64,000 bases of DNA from Phlyctochytrium arcticum (GCA_025602905.1 JAHLKI010000002.1:1302001-1366000), one strand, 5' to 3'; shown: positions 11,999 to 23,873, counted from the first letter of the stretch. Made by a program: numbers and translations. Notes: generated by a model from the sequence alone, not told the origin.

Positions 11999-13053
11999 CG
12001 TTGTTTCGCTGCGATGAAGGAACTAAAAACGAGAAAAATTCATGATTTAGTATGACGAAAAATGAAATCAGGATTGAAGCAAATAGGACTCATGCCTTGG
12101 TTTGAAACTTGATCGATTCCTCAGGAGATGGCAACAAGTCTCCTAGTTCTAGCAACGGTTGGAACACGGGATCATTCGGGTCGACTGAGCAATGGGTCAT
12201 TTGACGCAAGTTGTCGGCTACATATTCACACATTTTGACGCCTTGGCATGTGCGGGTTTCCTTCTTAACCTGCAATTCATTTTATTTTCTGGCTGACTCG
12301 TATCAATTTGCATCTCTATTTACCTTGCAGCCAAGGTACTTGCAGTTGACCTCAACGGGTCCTCCTCCAGGCCTTCCGGACGCGTATTGATTGTCCTGAA
12401 AAGCGGCAGCTGGCGTGTCCCAAGCAGATACATCATAAACGACCGCAATCCCTTCTGCAGACGTTGGGGGATACTCCATCGGTTCCGCAGTGTAGATGAC
12501 TTTCTCCACAAAAGCCCTCATAAAAATCTGGATCTTCACTTCCAGCTCTGCTGTTCCAAAATTGTTAGTATCTTTGTTTACCCACTTATTGGCGGTCTGT
12601 CCCCTGTCTGGCGCACCTTCCTGCTCTTCGTCCTCATTATCATCATCACCAGTGGCCGGATCCTACAATTTCCGAAAAGCTTAATGCAAGCTGTGTGACC
12701 AAGAGTAAGCAGCGCCATCCCGTACCTCAACACCGTCGCCCACCGTAAGGTCACTCTCGTCTTCTGGATCGTTATGATCACTAATAATACCCTATTCGAA
12801 ACAGCTTCTTTTTAGTACAAAGTTTTCCCGACCAACATTCAAGTAGCACCATCTCCTACCTGAACATCGCGGCGGACCCGGCGGACAGTGAAATCATTGT
12901 CGTCTTGTTGATCGTTACGTTCACGGATGCGTTGTCCCTACACATTTCGAAACACTTTAGCACAAGCTTTTCCAACAAAAATGAAGTAGAACTATCCCTT
13001 ACATCCTCACCGTCACTAATAGTGAGATCAATGCCGTCTTGCGGGTCGGCCAT
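11999..13053 (-). pseudogene. MULE-type transposase with WRKY-GCM1-like zinc finger, 5' part
   Basis: The start is taken at 13053 (MADPQDGIDLTISDGED). At least four introns with GTAAGG/GTAGGA/GTACGG/GTAAAT donors and AG acceptors separate acidic short exons. A long exon (about 12320-12660) carries VEKVIYTAEPMEYPPTS..GIAVVYD and PGGGPVEVNCKYLGCK. The next exon reads TCQGVKMCEYVADNLRQMTHCSVDPNDP. The same blocks occur at 62553-63300 (AEKLILANEPLEYLPMS, CEHATEAVRTASHDHVDPNNP), so this is the N-terminal half of that family. The exon after 12095 uses a GC donor. Coding then runs to about 12000, where the inverted repeat of the inserted transposon begins; the 3' half is at 5457-7979. Confidence 0.65.
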
Positions 13054-13312
13054 ACTGCATTCGTAGCCCTGATCTAATTGCGATCGTGGGTAGGATTTTA
13101 TTTTTACAGATAGTTGGGCGTATATGAACATGAGGGACAAGCCACATCACGTGCCACTTTTCTAATTGACCTCCAAAAAACGTACGTTTGTACTTAGCAA
13201 ACCATATTTTGATTATACGTATACGCACGTGGTATTATACTATACTTATCTCCTATATAATCAGCAACAACTGAAGACCAAGTTGTCCAACCAAGTCATC
13301 ACCTCAAAGATC

Positions 13313-16300
13313 ATGCCCGACGATAATGTCAATCTTTGCAAGAAATTCTCCCTTTTCACTACTCCCGTCTTCGTGTGGACTCCGGAAAACGCCCTCAAAA
13401 ATAGAACGGTGCCCTGTCCTCTTTGTGACGGCTGCATCCCCAAAGGTTGGTTGTATACTTACTGGACCCGCTCAGCATCTGTGTTGATGGAATATTCCCG
13501 TCTAGTCAAAGAGTACAGCTATAGGCCTGCTGAGGAACATGATTTTACCGTTTGCCTAGCCTTTATGAGCTATACTTGCGCTTCGACTGACCAAAACACC
13601 AATGGGACCCAATTCGCCACTATTGGAAAAGCCTTTCTGGCCAAAATTGGTACCGCCCTGGCCAATCGATTTCCGTATACTGTATACTCACCCACAAGAA
13701 AGCCATCCACGAGGATATGTTTCATGATGTCCATGATGCGATGATGTTGCCCAAAGGTAAGGAGCGAATGTCGGAGAGCTACAAATTCGAGGTATTGTTT
13801 ATTCAACCGTGTACAGGTCTGTCTCCCTTGCTCACGTCTGTGAAGACCTGTCGGATGAAACGATTCGCCGCTTTGAACCTGATGCATGCGCATGACCCGC
13901 AATTCATGCTGACGCCGGTGGAGCAACGTCCCAAAGCGCCCAGCGCCTCGGAATACTTGTTGCTGCATTCCCTTACTGACGCTGAAACTTTTCAGCAGGC
14001 GTGGCTTGATGCAACAGGAGGCATTGAGGAACTCGCAAGGGTGATAATGGAGCTCTCCCCTGCGCAGCACGCCATCTCCTTTGACGGAACCTACAAGTTT
14101 CCGGCTCGCATGAAGACCGCAGAGCCCAACACAAACAAGATGGTAACGCTTCCTCAGATGAACGTCAAACCGCAGAACCTAACACAAATCTGAAGGTGTT
14201 GCTTCCCCAAATGAAAGTATTAAATATTGTCCGAAACAAAATCGGTCAGATAATGGATATCAGGTTTATGAGTTCCGAAAGCCATAAAACTTTATGGCCT
14301 GTACTCGAAAAGATTGAAGAGATTCAAGACGCGGCAGGATTCTCACCAACTGGTAAGTAACAATAAAAGTCCAATTCCCCGAAAGGACTCTGACGTTGCT
14401 TGCAGCCGACCACCCGATTATAGTTGTTACAGACAACTTGAGCAACACACAGGCCATCATTGAAGCAATGGGAGAGGGCTATCTTCCCAAACAAGACCCC
14501 TTTCATGTTCAACAAAGGTTTTTTTTTCTGATCTTTTCATATGGTGACATAGCAAATCAATTTACGAAATATTGTGCAGGATCCTTGACAAAGTGGCAGA
14601 CAAAGTGGTGAAAGAAAAACTTCGCGGTAAGCTCACCAGAGCTCTGTACATTGGGAAAGATGAACATCTCGACAAAGAGGGTGGGGAACACCACAACGCC
14701 GCAGAAGCAGCAGTAGCCTTCCAGGCGGCTTGCGACCAAATCGAAACGACGGAAATCAGCCAAAAGGCTCTGACCAAATGGACCGGTACAGTACGCAATA
14801 ATGTCAATCTTATCCGCGACGGTTACCTCCAAGCCACAAACTCCAACATTCTTCACGAAAACGGACACACATTTAGACTGCTGCATACGAGCGGCGTGGA
14901 AAGCACTAATGCTTTACTCAAAGCACTTACCATGCGAAGGGTCTCTTATGCAGTTGGCTTACGGATTCTTTACTTTTTGGTCGTTGATGTACGTTTTGAA
15001 GCTGGCCAGGGTCGCCCCAGTGACAGTATGTCTAAACCTTGTACCTTTTTAGAGAAACCTCTCATGTGGGGCCTACGCAGGACGATGGCCAGACCTGCAC
15101 GACATGAATATCTTGACGTTAATCAAGTTAACCCTCACATGCCGCGACCTCCTCCCGACCACCCCTCAAATGGCGTTCGCGCAACTTTTGATGACGAAGC
15201 TCCAAAAGAAACCACTGGCCGACGCCATTCGAGCTGCCGACTCTAAATTGTTTTTAGGTTCCAACTGGAACTGCTTTATCGCATTATTTACGAATGCCAT
15301 ACAAGCGCAGCCAACCGAGCTGCATGCTGCGCAACAGCGTCCGCCGATGGACCAGGCGCAGATTACCGCAATGTTTGGACCGGGAGTTGTCCACACAAAA
15401 AGTCTGGCGATACGGCCCATCATCTCAACCACCGACTTTCTAAACTTCCTTCACATCGAGCCAGAAGATGTCACTAGAAACGGGCTGAATCAAGAGGAGT
15501 ATGGCCTCCTGAAACAGATTCGACGTTTCCAAGTGACAATCCCTGATGATCACAATGTCCAACCTGGCGTCCAATTGAGCAAGTGCCCCTTGACACTAAT
15601 GCTCTTGTACAATACAGCCGTCAACAAGCTTGGTCCAGACGCCGCCAAACGAAATATTGGACTCAAGAGTTTAGAGTTCATTGAAAAATATCTCAAAAAT
15701 TCCAGGACATCACTTCAACCTGGAACCTCGGCTGATGATGGGGGTTACTTTACGCTGCGAAGTCTTGACATGCCTCCTCTGGAAGAAGATCTGCTGACTA
15801 TTACATCCTTTGAATCTCAGGCGTCAAGGCAGATTTTTGAGGCCCTTTACAAGACCGACATCGTTTACAAAAAGCAACAATACATCGCCCTTATGACTTT
15901 GGTCAGTATGCTAACACCCGATTATAGACACATGACGGTGAAAGCGCATGGGGATCGATGGGATCGAATGCGCTACAAGCGTAACAACCAGATTAAGGCC
16001 AAGGGAAAGACGGTAATTATTTTCCTTACACGATTCATGGGAACTTTCTAATTTGTTTGCAGGCAAAAGCAAAGGCATCTGGCTCCCCTCCATCCTCTCC
16101 ATCTGACCCTTCTCCATCCTCGCCCACGCTCGTGCCATCTGACCCTTCTCCACCCTCACCCACACTCATGCCATCTGATCCTTCTCCATCCTCACCCGTA
16201 CTCATCCCATCTGACCCCCCACATCCACCACCCGCAACTTCGTCTTTCATTAGTATGCCGTCAAGTTCGCCACAAAGCTTGCCACTAAGTTTGCCAGCAA

Positions 16301-16950
16301 GTTTGTCACAAAGTTTGCCCACTCTCCCACCCATCGCATCATCCACAGCGTTGCAAGTGCCAGGTTCATCCCAGCCAGCTGTTGAGGAGTCTCCTTTGAT
16401 CATGCCAGAGTTAGAAAAGATGAGACAGTCGGGGCAAAAACTGACAAAAGTACTTGAGTTTGCAAAAATCAAGTATCCCGCCAAGTACGGACATGTCAAG
16501 ATTGGAGCTTTCCGCAAACGTTTCGAGCTATTAGTCCCTGCAACGCCCAAAGCCGCAAAACAAGATCAATCAACCATCCAATCATTCACTACTTCCTCGG
16601 CCCCCTCTGTTCCTACCCCTCCCGTTGCAAGCGCTTCCATAGTTTCTTCCTCAATCACACCTTCTTCCTCCCAGCTGCTGGTAAGTGATCAGTCTGCTTC
16701 CAGTAAAAGACCCTCCAGTCCCACAGAGAATGAGCCGCGTAAGGCCGCCAAAAGACATCCTTCTTCAAGTACCTCTCGGAGGACCAAAAGAACACAACTG
16801 CCAGTACCTGCCGGAAAAGCATGCAACTGGTGCCACGAGAAAAATGTGAGGTGCAATGGATCAGTGGTTCAGTGTCGTCAGTACAAGCCTGCAAGCAAGA
16901 CTCTTGACTCTCTCTGGGGTATATATGGTGAATTGGCGTACGTTTGTTGA
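13313..16950 (+). CDS. multi-exon DDE transposase with N- and C-terminal zinc motifs
   Basis: It starts MPDDNVNLCKKF. The N-terminal region has VFVWTPENALKNRTVPCPLC..C..GWL, a cysteine cluster like that of DUF6729-type proteins (recalled, not searched). The DDE-like core follows: Asp in SFDGTYKF (about 14085), a beta-strand block MKVLNIVRNKIGQIMDIRFMSSESH, Asp in IIVVTDNLSN (about 14425), a DPFHVQQR block and Glu in TSGVESTNALLKAL (about 14895). Introns are clear at about 14353-14404 and 14515-14579. The gene probably runs on through 15104-16045 (intron near 16012-16063) into a Ser/Pro-rich tail that ends in CNWCHEKNVRCNG..VQC, a possible DNA-binding zinc knuckle. A frame change near 13680 and a run of extra bases around 14150-14200 mean that the model is approximate and the copy may be damaged. 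Confidence 0.6.
16085..16220 (+). repeat. 30-bp coding minisatellite, PSDPSPSSPTLV repeats
   Basis: Four to five diverged units around CCATCTGACCCTTCTCCA encode the peptide repeat PSDPSP(S/P)SPTL(V/M). They form the low-complexity hinge of the transposase gene between its core and the C-terminal Cys cluster. Confidence 0.8.
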
Positions 16951-17194
16951 TATTCTTTTTCTCTTGTCTTCCTTCGGTTTAGTCTCTTTTCTCTTTGTTC
17001 GTTTTAGTTTAGAATTTTTTAATGTAGATTTATATATAGCTATAGTTTTATCTTGGACGTTTTTCACGTAGAATTATGACTTTTTGTCCATCCTATACTT
17101 GAACAATTGGCGGCCGGCGCGTCAGTCGACGCTGGAGTCGACGGGGTCAACTTCCCAATTTTGCCCGCCGGCTGGTCCCGCTTATCCCCCCCAG

Positions 17195-18008
17195 CTCATC
17201 GAAGCAGGTACTCAGGTAGAGGTTATGGGGAACTACCCATCTATTGTCGAGCGGCACGTTTTTGACCAAGATGCTCTCGCCATTGTCCCTACGCTGGTAC
17301 TTTGGATAGCCCTGGTCCTCCACAGAAGTCGAAGCACGGAAGGGTTGCGGAAAACTTTTGCTGCACTTCGCATCCTCCATACAGGGTGCATTTGGGAAAC
17401 CATTCCCACACGGCCCATGCATCATGTGCTTGGTGACAGTTGCAAACGTAAGCGGATTTTTCAGCCTATCAGGAATTTCGGCACTGATCAGCCGGTCAAT
17501 GTCTTCGACCCGGCGTAGCTTGGCATCCTCCGCTAACCAAATGAGCATATGAGCGTGGGGTAGCCCACGTTTTTGGAACTCAATCACCCCGAGGTGAGCG
17601 ACGGATTTCCCAAAGATATGGTCCTTGTAAAGCTCGGTCTGCAGCTCCTTTTTGCGCAGGTTGAAAACGCGTGAAACCAAATCAGGACGATCTGCTGGTG
17701 TTTGGCCTGGTAATAGTGCCTGCATGATCTCCGGCCAATTGGGGTTACATGTGAAGGTAACAAAGAGATCCGGTTTGCCGAAATTCGCACAAATAGCCAT
17801 TGCATCCTGATAGTTCTGCATCATATGGCGAGGACCTCCAGTAAATGATGAGGGAAGAACCACTCTCCGGCCAATACCGTTGCTGTCGGAGTGCTGCAGA
17901 CCTTTGTAGACATCCGCTCGCAGCTTGTCTTGATTTCGCTTCAGATAGTTGACCCGGTTTTGTTCCAGAGATGCATAGCTATCCACAATGAATTGCTGAA
18001 GTAGCCGG
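17195..18008 (-). pseudogene. Helitron replication-initiator region, downstream fragment
   Basis: Reading leftwards from 18008 the frame gives LQQFIVDSYASLEQNR, LFVTFTCNPNWPEI, GVIEFQKRGLPHAHMLIW and HGPCGNGFPNAPCM. These are the hallmarks of the Helitron-like N/Rep domain; the HUH-type motif is in GLPHAHMLIW. The match ends at WVVPHNLYLS near 17195, after which the frame is unrelated, so the Pif1-type helicase is missing and the element cannot be autonomous. The upstream half is at 39599-40927 in the same orientation and frame once the MULE is removed. Confidence 0.9.
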
Positions 18009-18085
18009 CGGCCGTGACTAGGAATCGTACAGTCGGGCTAGAAATTGTACAGTCGCACAGCCACCTGAAATATCGACTGTCTCTG
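18002..18085 (+). repeat. MULE left target duplication and terminal inverted repeat
   Basis: TAGCCGG (18002-18008) is followed by the 77-bp inverted repeat. The repeat contains an internal direct repeat (GTACAGTCG twice, 20 bp apart), a possible transposase-binding array. Confidence 0.93.
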
Positions 18086-18210
18086 CGTCAGACTCGCGTG
18101 GAAATAATCGCAACGCGCGAACCGGCACACACAGATATATATATAAAAGAAACATCCTACGAAACGAAAATAAGAACACTACAGAACTACGAACACTACA
18201 ATGATACTAG

Positions 18211-19693
18211 CTACTCGCTCATCGCCAGGTCCATGAGTATACTCACATCCTCGTTAATTGAATCGTCTAGACCACCAGCGCTAAGGTCACTCATGCCATT
18301 AACATCAACAAAGTCGTCCACATTACCAGTAGGCGGCACAGCAGGTAAACCACAGGCAGCCCTAATGCGCGCAGCCTCCCTCACGCGAGCTACTTCGCAT
18401 TGCTTTGCATTGTCTATAGATCCACACGCGCTACATTTGGGCTTCGCCCTGGTAGCTGCCTTGGCCGTTGCGGCACGCTCCTGCTGCTCTCTAGCTACAT
18501 GCGCCGACAACGTAGGATCCGCACGGGTTGAGGTGTCTGTTCGTTGGCGTTTGGAAGCGTGATGCTGGGCCATAGTGTCGGCACGCTTGTTCCGTACCGG
18601 GACCAAGACGGATCCGCTGATGATTCCAACCTGGGTGAGTTGTTGCAGGGCACGCTGCCGTTGGGATGCCGTTTGCAAGGTATCAAACCGCTTTCGTACA
18701 GCAGCCAGCTCAATTTCTAGTCGCTCATAGGGATCCATTGTCGCATCGAATGGACAGTATGGATCAATATTGGTATCGCTAGGATAATATCGCCAAGCCG
18801 GATGGATGGCTGACAGTGGGATCGTCAGGTTGTACTCGTAGCGAATTTGGTCGGCGCAAGGTAAACCCATTGTGACGGCGTACTGGTGATTGCACTGTTG
18901 CAGAGGACCCTCCGTGCGAGCTTGGATAATACTGTCATAGAGGTGGTCATTGAAAGTAACGCGCGAGACATGTTCCCGAATCTGATGGGTCTCATTCAAG
19001 ATTTCGCGCATCTTCGTACTCAAACGTTCTTTTTCGACGTCGAATGCGTTCTGGATGTCGGTGAGCTGCTTGTCAATAATGGTATCCATAGCGGCAAATA
19101 TGGTCATAAAGTCGCCGACCCCATTGTGAAGCCAGTCTTTAAGGCAGCAATGCGACCCTTCAACTCGGGATGTAGCCCTAATTCCCAGCGTTAGAACCTG
19201 ACTTGTCCAAAACTTCACAAACCGCTTATGATGGACGAGCCATGTATCCTCTAGATACATGCGTATCATTGGGAAATCGTCATCAAGTTCGTCCCAAAGT
19301 GCTTGAACAGCGGCCGCATAGTCCTCAAGGGTTGCAGCATAGACGACTGAGTTCCAAAGTGTGATAATACTTTGCTTGCTTTCGTCCGTAACATCAGGGT
19401 ATTTGCGCACGAGCTGGGCGCCGACGTTCTCCACAATATGAAAGATACAAAGCAGGACACTAATTCCTGATAAGAAAGTAAATAACCCAGCACAAATAAG
19501 CCTCGTTTAAGCTGAAAAGATACCTGGAAAGATCGACTCCAAGGCATTCATCAAAGCAGGGGCACAATCCACAAACGCAGTTTTGATTCCGCGGCTGCCT
19601 GCCAAAAGACCAGCTATATTGTTCAACGCCCAAGTGTAATCCTCCGCAGTTTCGCCTCGCAAAAACGCGTAACCTACGGTAAAAGACTTTCCA
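18211..19693 (-). pseudogene. MULE transposase, downstream part
   Basis: Continuing the frame broken at 38546, this part gives GKSFTVGYAFLRGETAEDYTWAL, the second catalytic Asp in TAFVDCAPALMNALESIFPG (about 19560) and, after an intron at about 19445-19510, ENVGAQLVRKYPDV. RATSRVEGSHCCLKDWL (about 19160) holds the catalytic Glu. The C-terminal region has a basic coiled segment and a Cys/His-rich patch (KCSACGSIDNAKQCE), then an acidic end. It is intact over this stretch, but the gene is cut by the nested segment and its N-terminal part has a frameshift. Confidence 0.88.
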
Positions 19694-19760
19694 GTGCCTG
19701 TCATAGTGCATAGCGCGAGCGTATAGTATATACTATACGCTCGCGCTATGCACTATGACA
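19694..19760. repeat. left terminal palindrome (62 bp) with GTGCC duplication
   Basis: Positions 19699-19760 form a perfect inverted repeat with 31-bp arms and no loop. The outer 14 bp are TGTCATAGTGCATA, the inner part is GC-rich (GCGCGAGCG) and the centre is ATAGTAT/ATACTAT. It could extrude as a cruciform. GTGCC at 19694-19698 is the target duplication. Confidence 0.95.
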
Positions 19761-20048
19761 GGGGCTATTCCAGCTATTTGACCAGCGATGTTCCAGCTAT
19801 ATGCCAGCTATGTTCCAGCTATTTGACCAGCTATTTGACCAGCTATCCATCAGCTATCCATCTCAGGTCGCTCCATCGATTATCGAGTCATCTTACAAAT
19901 CACGAGTCATCTCCCTCCATTACTCATCGAGCCGAGCCGCACTCCCTACGGGACTTTCATTCATATCAATTCCTTTACAAAATTATATTTCCTTTACATA
20001 TTCCTATTCCATATTCACATTTCCTATTCCATATTCACAATTCCTATA
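19761..20048. repeat. CCAGCTAT tandem repeats and A/T-rich repeats inside the left end
   Basis: From about 19765 to 19860 CCAGCTAT (or TCAGCTAT) recurs about eight times at 9-20-bp spacing with TTGA or TGTT fillers. At 20003-20045 a 20-bp unit CTATTCCATATTCACA is doubled. The motif CCTACGGGACTT occurs here and again near 20440. No coding signal. Confidence 0.75.
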
Positions 20049-20375
20049 TCACTCGTTCTCCCACACCTCCACATTTTTTATCCACACCTCCATATCTGTC
20101 ATGTACTCCTCGCGGATTTCCATTGGAAGGGCTTTCACATCCACTCGCAATTGTGTCCTCACTGTAAAGGCCAGTTTCTTCGATTCCTTCCCATCTTTCA
20201 CTGTTATTGACGGTTTCCCTTGCTTCTTGAATTCGCTCTTTATGTAATCCAGTGCTGCTGCATGTATTTTGACCAATCTATCCGCTTTTTTGAACTCCTC
20301 CGATTCTACCAAGTTGATATAATCCAATACTCGTGATTCCAGTTGCTCCATTCCTGAATGTTCACTTGCTCGCAT
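20049..20375 (-). CDS. hypothetical protein, 108 aa
   Basis: This is the first gene of the virus-like block. It starts MRASEHSGMEQLESRVLDYIN; the middle is Lys-rich (FKKADRLVKIHAAALDYIKSEFKKQGK) and probably helical, and the C-terminus is acidic with tryptophans (EVWIKNVEVWENE). I do not recognise it. Its A/T-rich codon use matches the neighbouring helicase and it lies downstream of it on the same strand, across the GTGACA array. Confidence 0.5.
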   Translation of the reverse strand: MRASEHSGMEQLESRVLDYINLVESEEFKKADRLVKIHAAALDYIKSEFKKQGKPSITVKDGKESKKLAFTVRTQLRVDVKALPMEIREEYMTDMEVWIKNVEVWENE

Positions 20376-20545
20376 TGATGATTTCCTTTATTGTGTTTCG
20401 AGTATTTACTTGGTCCTATTCGGTTTGGATCCGGCCTTCCTACGGGACTTCCAATTCTTTTATAAACATTTCAATTATCGATAAAATTACAATTCTCTTT
20501 TATCAATAAGACAACACTTTCCCAATTCCCCCATTCAGCAAAAAC

Positions 20546-20913
20546 GTGACACATTTCGTGACACTTTTTTTTACTCCACGTCTCGAGTCAGAGACACTTC
20601 CTATTATCTATCTCCCTACACTTTACATGGAGGTGACAGTTGTGACAGTTTTTTTGAGGTAAAGTCCCTGTGGATATACTTTTTCACTACTCATAAGTAG
20701 TTCACACGTTCTGAACTACTTCTCACTCAAATAAAAATTTTATAAGAATCATAAACATACAAAAAAACTGTCACAACTGTCACGAATTTTTTCCCTTCAT
20801 AGAAACACTACACTAAACTATTAATAAATTTTTATTTTACTACATGTACCGAGTGTGTCAGGCAAAGAAAAATACTGTCACAAAAACTGTCACCTTTTCC
20901 AAAAAACTGTCAC
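20546..20913. other. candidate replication origin: convergent GTGACA/TGTCAC array
   Basis: GTGACA occurs four times at 20546, 20558, 20633 and 20642, all in one orientation. CTGTCAC occurs five times at 20768, 20777, 20875, 20887 and 20907, all in the opposite orientation. The inner pairs form an exact 23-bp inverted repeat (20633-20655 with 20761-20783) made of two GTGACAG units plus a T-run. Between lies A/T-rich DNA containing AACTACTT and AAGTAGTT. The array sits immediately downstream of the helicase gene. Iterated, oppositely oriented sites around an A/T-rich core are typical of viral and plasmid origins; function here is inferred. Confidence 0.55.
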
Positions 20914-20938
20914 CCCTCTTCATCAAACCCACTATCAA

Positions 20939-23478
20939 TCACTTCTTCAATTCTATCCCTACAAAGTATCGAGCCGCGTTTGTTTGCTTCTCCGGCACCA
21001 CCACTCGCAATTCTTTGTAAAATGTGTTTCGCTCACAAAGATTATTGGATCCAATATTATCTGCCATATACTTCTCATAAATGTTGGTTCTTTCAATTTT
21101 GTTGTCGGGGTTGTTTGTCAATTTATAAGTCATTTTGAACCACTTTGCAACTGTTAAAGAATTCACCAGATTCTTCTGTGTAAACTCGTTCACCTCATTC
21201 GGGACCGTAATTGAGAAATCCAAACTTCCATCTTTCTTTACAAACTTTGCTTTAAAGATGTCCATTAATATGAGAATAAATGTATCTCGATATTCTGGAG
21301 AGGATAGAAGTTTTTTAAGTTGCGGGTTAACTTGACGAACAATTTTTTCATCTTCATCGTCGTCTAATTGAACGGCCGCCATATTTTCATCCTCTTCTTC
21401 ATCATCACATTCTGCAAATGTAACGGTGTAGGGGACCATTTTGGCGGAAAGAGCAATAGCAGTATCAATACGGTCGAATTTTGGGTCTTCGTTTGTTTGT
21501 ATATGCAGAGACCCAGTTATAGGGAACGTGATAGGCTTACCATGAAGTGTTCGGACAGGATAAGGGTCATTGCCTCGAATAATTTTGATTTCGTCTGAAG
21601 CAAAAAATTGACCAACTTGAGGTTCGGAAGTGGATAGATATCTCTTACCAAAACAGTTGAACATTTGCGCATTTGGTGCATCTCGTTGACCTTTGCTGCG
21701 AGTTGTAATATTTTCGGGTTTGATAAAGTAGAAATAAGTGCCAAAAGTAGATGTAACTAGCGTGGTTTCGGCACCTTTTCCATTACGGCCGCCTCCTTTT
21801 TGTAACTAGAAGGATTCTTCAACAACCTTTCCATATAAGCATCGGGCAAGTTGAAAAAGTCGATAGTCAAGGACGTTTTTGGATGGAAAAATGCTTTCAA
21901 AGAATGACAAGATTGTTTTTCCAATGTCTGCATTTTGTCCGCTAGGGAAAGGATAACCGCAAGTGTGCAAGATGTAATCCGCGGCTTCAAAAGGACGAAA
22001 CTCTCCTTTGACAAGGTCGTAAACACCATCAGTGAATGCGAAAAGATGAGGATTCGAAAGAAAGAATTCAATGCAATTGTTGTTTTTAATAGAGAGTCGA
22101 TCGACATTTTTAGCCACATTTCCGGAGAAATCATTCATTTCAATTAGTCGTTGAAATTGTTTAAACACATCTCTAAGGTCGTTGACATTTTGCATATCGT
22201 CCTCTGCTTCCTGGATAAGAGATTTAAAGGAGGACACCAAAGTTTCGGCAACTTGGATATTCAAATCACTTTCTCCAATTGTATCATATTGACGCCAGAT
22301 ATTGTCTTTCCCTAGGATGTACAGAAACCCGCTCGTATGTTTCATGATACTATCGGCACATTGTTCTTCAATAAACCATTTTGCGGCATTGATATGAGTT
22401 GTAGCATAAAGCCGTTTAAAGTCAAAATATTTCCATTTGCCGGATGGTAAATCTCAAAGTGCTTCAAAATCAAGGTCCAGGTCATTTTTTTTCTTTTTGT
22501 TGGGTGGCTCATCAGCCTCTTCATCTTGCTCATCATTATCTAAACGTACATATTTGATATCGTATTTCTCAAAAAACTCATCATCACTATCCATACGTGC
22601 AAATTTGAGATGGAATCTCTCCAAAAACTCAGCAGATACATCGAGTGGTTTTTCCGCTAGTTTAATATGAATACCACAGCTGTCAAAGACGAATTGTGAA
22701 CATTCATCAAGTAATTCTTGGCTCATATCATGCCCGTCCCTTTTCCTAACCATCCCGCCATCGAAGATAAGAGCCTGGAATGACCACCCCCTATCAGTAA
22801 AGAATTGGTCCATTAAAAGTGTCACCTTGTTTTCGAGGGTTTGGGTAACTTGTGCGATAAAACTACCATCACGATTCCCCTTAATAGTGGCATCTCTGGA
22901 TATTCGAACTTTGTCCCAAATGTCGGGATACTCGTTTTTTAGAATGGGACAAAGTGTAGTGTAAAGGGCCGAGTGTATTTCAGCAAAAAGAGGGTCACTT
23001 ATTTTACGGCCAGCAAAGAGCATCATCGAAACAACCGCTTGTTTGTCAATTTTTTTTTGTGCTAAGATAGTAGAGCGATTTTCCACATAATTAGTTAGAG
23101 CATCACAAGTAATAGAATTCCTTTTAAAGAGATGAGCAATTAATGTACTGTAAATATAGAATTCACTTGGTCTATATCATGATATCGTCCTGCTGCTAGA
23201 TACTGTCTAAAATGATTATCTCTTGCCTCGAGATTCTGAATAGACAGTCCTCTAGCCCATAATCTGCCAATTTGCTCTTGGCTCCCTTTTTCGGAATAAG
23301 CATACTCGGTGCAATAAAGATTTTTTCCAACTTTGCGATGTTTAAGAGCCCGCAAACGAGTTTTCAGTTTATGTTCTACGTACGGACTCTGAAGACAATA
23401 TTTGATATGAATGTCATTAATATACTCGAACTTTTCGAGAGCGGTATTGATTGATAATTTTGGACAAAAGTCAGCCAT
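20939..23478 (-). pseudogene. D5-type primase-SF3 helicase of the virus-like block, with two nonsense codons and a frameshift
   Basis: About 845 codons. The start is taken at 23478 (MADFCPKLSINTALEKF). The N-terminal part resembles viral D5 primase regions. A D5_N-like block follows (NPHLFAFTDGVYDL, about 22050) and then an SF3 Walker A (GGGRNGKGAE, about 21790). The post-motor block GSLHIQTNEDPKFDRID (about 21500) precedes a C-terminal winged-helix-like region. Damage: a one-base frame change near 23145, TGA at 22454-22456 and TAG at 21806-21808, the last only a few residues before Walker A. The two stop-interrupted pieces stay in the same frame. Such helicases replicate virophage, Polinton-like and nucleocytoplasmic large DNA virus genomes. 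Confidence 0.85.
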
Positions 23479-23687
23479 TTTTTATTGTGTTATTAAAATG
23501 TTGAACAACTTTCCTACTTATACAAGAGCTTTATTTCTTTAAATAACAATTAAACGCAACATCGACGTTTTGCTCAAATTCAGTCATAACCTCGGAAGAT
23601 GATTCTTCCAAACGCAAACAAATGTCACACTCAATTCATATTTAAAAAGATACTAAAATAGTATAGCATTATCTTAATATTCTTGTA

Positions 23688-23873
23688 ATGGCCGGATCGA
23701 AAACCATCTACACAGCAGTTGTTACTTTTCTGGGACAAGAGATAACAGTGGAAGCACGGAGCATTCGCCAATTGGCATTGAAACTCGGTGTGTCCCATCC
23801 AACAATCCATAAAATGCTGAAAAATCCCCAAACAGCTAGAATGAAGGCTCGTATCAGCGAACGACCTAAATGA
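23688..23873 (+). CDS. small helix-turn-helix protein, 61 aa
   Basis: MAGSKTIYTAVVTFLGQEI is followed by SIRQLALKLGVSHPTIHKML, a typical helix-turn-helix in which the second helix reads VSHPTIHKM, and then a basic tail. The length suits a compact viral or plasmid-type DNA-binding regulator. It is transcribed divergently from the helicase (start 23478) with about 210 bp of A/T-rich DNA between, so it could regulate that gene; this is inference. Confidence 0.6.
   Translation: MAGSKTIYTAVVTFLGQEITVEARSIRQLALKLGVSHPTIHKMLKNPQTARMKARISERPK

Noticed and set aside
20939..23478. Stop-codon reassignment or programmed readthrough in the helicase gene
   Set aside because: Different stop codons (TGA, TAG) plus a frameshift in one gene fit decay better than recoding; no conserved readthrough context was seen.
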